From: an uncultured Collinsella sp.
GTDB taxonomy: Bacteria > Actinomycetota > Coriobacteriia > Coriobacteriales > Coriobacteriaceae
Assembly: GCA_902492235.1 (NCBI GenBank)
Contig: CABUKS010000008.1
Location: 1 to 64,000, forward strand
Direction: 5' to 3'
Length of the DNA stretch: 64,000 nucleotides
A program made the translations under genes and the position numbers. The notes beneath the pieces were generated by a model. It saw only the letters and a list, made by a program, of their open reading frames with translations, made no database searches and was not told the DNA's origin. Shown one piece after another: positions 62,360 through 64,000 of this stretch; the first letter of the stretch is position 1; each line of letters begins with the position of its first letter.

Positions 62360-64000
62360 CTATAGCGAAACGGATCCGTTTTTCTTGATGCGGGCGAGTA
62401 TGTTTTTGAGCTTGTTAAAGTCGAGCGGTTTGGACAGATGGGCGTTCATGCCGGCGTCGTGTGCCGCCTTGGCGTCCTCGGCAAAGGCATTGGCGGTGAG
62501 CGCGATGATGGGGATATCGGCTGCATCGACCTTCTCGCTCAGACGAATCGCGCGGGTTGCCTCATAGCCGTCCATGTCCGGCATCATAATGTCCATCAGA
62601 ATGGCATCGAAGCTGCCGGCGGGACGGCCAACGTATAGGTCGACCGCTTCGTTGCCATCGGCGGCGCGAGTTACGACAATGCCTTCGCTTTCGAGCAGCG
62701 CCTGGGCAATCTCGGCATTGAGCTCGTTATCTTCTGCCAAAAGAACGTTCATGCCGGCAAGCGAGCAGCTGTCTGCTTGCTCGTCCGCGCGTTCTCTTGC
62801 CTGAGGGTCTTTGTCGATATCGAGCGGAATCTGGACGTTGAACGTACTCCCCACGCCAACCTCACTCGAAATCTCAATCGTGCCGCCCATCAGTTCAATA
62901 AGCGACTTGACGATTGGCATGCCCATGCCGGTTCCTTGGAACTTGCTGCGCGCATCGTCACCTTCTTGGGCAAACGGCTCATAGATATGCTTTAAAAACT
63001 TGGGAGTCATACCAATGCCGGTGTCCGAAACGCTAAAGCAAAAGAGAGCGCGCCCGTTATCGAGTGGCTTGGTCTTTGAGCTAAAGGTGACGGAGCCGCC
63101 GTGCTTGTTGTACTTAATGCTGTTGTCTAACAGGTTGATCATGATCTGTCGGATATGGGTGGGACTGCCGACCATGTATGGCCCCGTGGCGTACGGCAGA
63201 CTATTGTCCTGCATTGTGATGCCGTTACTGGACGCGCGGAGCTTGCACAGCACCAGCGTATCGTCACAGAGCTCTTTGAGGTTAAAAGGCACATGTTCCA
63301 GTGTTAGCTTGCGGTCTTCGATCTTGCCCATCTCGAGGATGTCGTTGATTAGCGAGAGCAGGTGATTGGCGGCAACGCGCGCCTTGGCACGGCTCTCGCG
63401 GGCGACCTGGATATCGCCTTCCTTCAATTCCTCGATCTCGATAAGGCCCAGGATACCGTTGAGCGGCGTACGGATGTCGTGGCTCATGCGCGTGAGGAAT
63501 GCCGTCTTGGCGGCGTTGGCGGCATCGGCTTTTTTGCGCTCGGTTCGAGCGCGCACGAGTGCCCAGATGAGCAGGACGATGCCGACCGACAACATACCGA
63601 TGAGGGTAGCTGCAATGGCGGTGCGGTTGCGATAAAGGAATTGAAGCGTGTTGGATTCCTGGGCCGTGTACGACGTGGAGGAGTAATTGCTTGCGGAGAG
63701 CGATTCTCCGGCATTGATGATGCCCTTGTTGATGATTCCCAACAGCTCGGGTTTTCCACGCGAAATCCAGCACGAGAGCTCACAGGTGTCAGGGAGCTCG
63801 GCCGTCTCGCAGTCCTCGAGATCATAACGGTCACCGATGGTTTTTACGCGTGAACTGGGGGCGAGGATGCAGTGCGCCGTTCCCTTCCTGAGGGCGTCGA
63901 ACGCTTCATCGTCGGATCGGTATTCGGTCACGGTCGCTGTGGGGAACAGACTTTCAAGTGCATTTTTGTTGACAAACGATGATTTGGTACAGGCGATGTT
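62360..64000 (-). CDS. hybrid histidine kinase with fused solute-binding domain (incomplete)
   Basis: Runs off the window; at least 546 codons. The visible N-part is the end of a family-3 binding domain (SFVNKNALESLFPTATVTEYR, AFDALRKGTAHCILAPSSR), then a single TM (~IAATLIGMLSVGIVLLIWALVRA). H-box RMSHDIRTPLNGILGL, N-box NLLDNSIKYNKHGG, G-box DTGIGMTPKFLKHIYEPF, and a receiver with Asp in AILMDIMMPDMDG complete it. The frame stays open to position 64000, so the start lies outside. Same kinase/receiver type as 59576-61768, but with the binding domain in one chain. Confidence 0.92.
   Translation of the reverse strand, partial: NIACTKSSFVNKNALESLFPTATVTEYRSDDEAFDALRKGTAHCILAPSSRVKTIGDRYDLEDCETAELPDTCELSCWISRGKPELLGIINKGIINAGESLSASNYSSTSYTAQESNTLQFLYRNRTAIAATLIGMLSVGIVLLIWALVRARTERKKADAANAAKTAFLTRMSHDIRTPLNGILGLIEIEELKEGDIQVARESRAKARVAANHLLSLINDILEMGKIEDRKLTLEHVPFNLKELCDDTLVLCKLRASSNGITMQDNSLPYATGPYMVGSPTHIRQIMINLLDNSIKYNKHGGSVTFSSKTKPLDNGRALFCFSVSDTGIGMTPKFLKHIYEPFAQEGDDARSKFQGTGMGMPIVKSLIELMGGTIEISSEVGVGSTFNVQIPLDIDKDPQARERADEQADSCSLAGMNVLLAEDNELNAEIAQALLESEGIVVTRAADGNEAVDLYVGRPAGSFDAILMDIMMPDMDGYEATRAIRLSEKVDAADIPIIALTANAFAEDAKAAHDAGMNAHLSKPLDFNKLKNILARIKKNGSVSL

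Overview
The window looks like chromosomal DNA of a gut coriobacterium, most likely Collinsella or a close relative. This is inferred from the moderately high GC, the mix of actinobacterial and clostridial-type genes (fused MurT-GatD, GH4/PTS sugar uptake, glycerol dehydrogenase, many LuxR/XRE regulators, LPxTG-type surface proteins) and abundant palindromic intergenic repeats. I ran no database search; all family calls are from reading translated motifs.

Layout. 0-0.8 kb: palindromic repeat, an 88-bp direct repeat and tRNA-Glu. 0.8-5.1 kb (minus): a MurT-GatD fusion (lipid II amidation) and a coupled pair of helical-repeat proteins of unknown role. 5.6-10.1 kb (plus): iron-dependent alcohol dehydrogenase, glycerol dehydrogenase, a truncated glycerol dehydrogenase copy and a polyferredoxin. 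10.2-15.5 kb: an alpha-glucoside locus in which a GntR/UTRA repressor and a zinc alcohol dehydrogenase face a PTS EIICB and a GH4 6-phospho-alpha-glucosidase, with repressor-like dyads between them. 15.6-21 kb: YchF, a DUF1648 protein, a small XRE regulator with a perfect palindrome, L-asparaginase and GMP synthetase.

21.4-26.2 kb (minus) is visibly richer in GC than its surroundings. It carries a tightly overlapping lantibiotic-immunity-type operon (ABC ATPase, two permeases, YxeA-like protein, response regulator, histidine kinase) whose first permease is broken by a frameshift and an amber stop. 26.3-31.8 kb looks like an accessory zone: a type I restriction specificity remnant, a MerR regulator facing a reductase/cupin/CMD/aldo-keto reductase/flavodoxin operon (first gene frameshifted), a cupin facing an HxlR regulator, and a radical-SAM SPASM remnant.

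32-45.5 kb: an LPATG surface protein, an FMN reductase, an AAA ATPase with tandem repeats at its start, a divergent type IIA topoisomerase pair, and a 1455-residue surface protein next to a LuxR regulator. 45.5-49.5 kb: a two-component system divergent from a redox operon (small CxxC protein missing from ordinary gene calls, membrane polyferredoxin, TlpA-like lipoprotein). 49.7-54 kb: a MacB-like ABC exporter and a tRNA dihydrouridine synthase. 54-55.2 kb is a repeat-rich island holding a ribbon-helix-helix protein. 55.2-58.6 kb: glutaredoxin, an XRE-zinc ribbon-TipAS regulator, TrmO and a MalY-type aminotransferase. 58.7-64 kb: two solute-sensing hybrid kinases, one with a separate binding lipoprotein and one with the binding domain fused and running off the window end, separated by a NimA-like flavoprotein.

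The most unusual points are the MurT-GatD fusion, the dispersed long-inverted-repeat elements with compensatory stem changes, the decayed immunity operon, the HTH-zinc ribbon-TipAS fusion, the divergent topoisomerase pair and the split versus fused binding-protein kinases.
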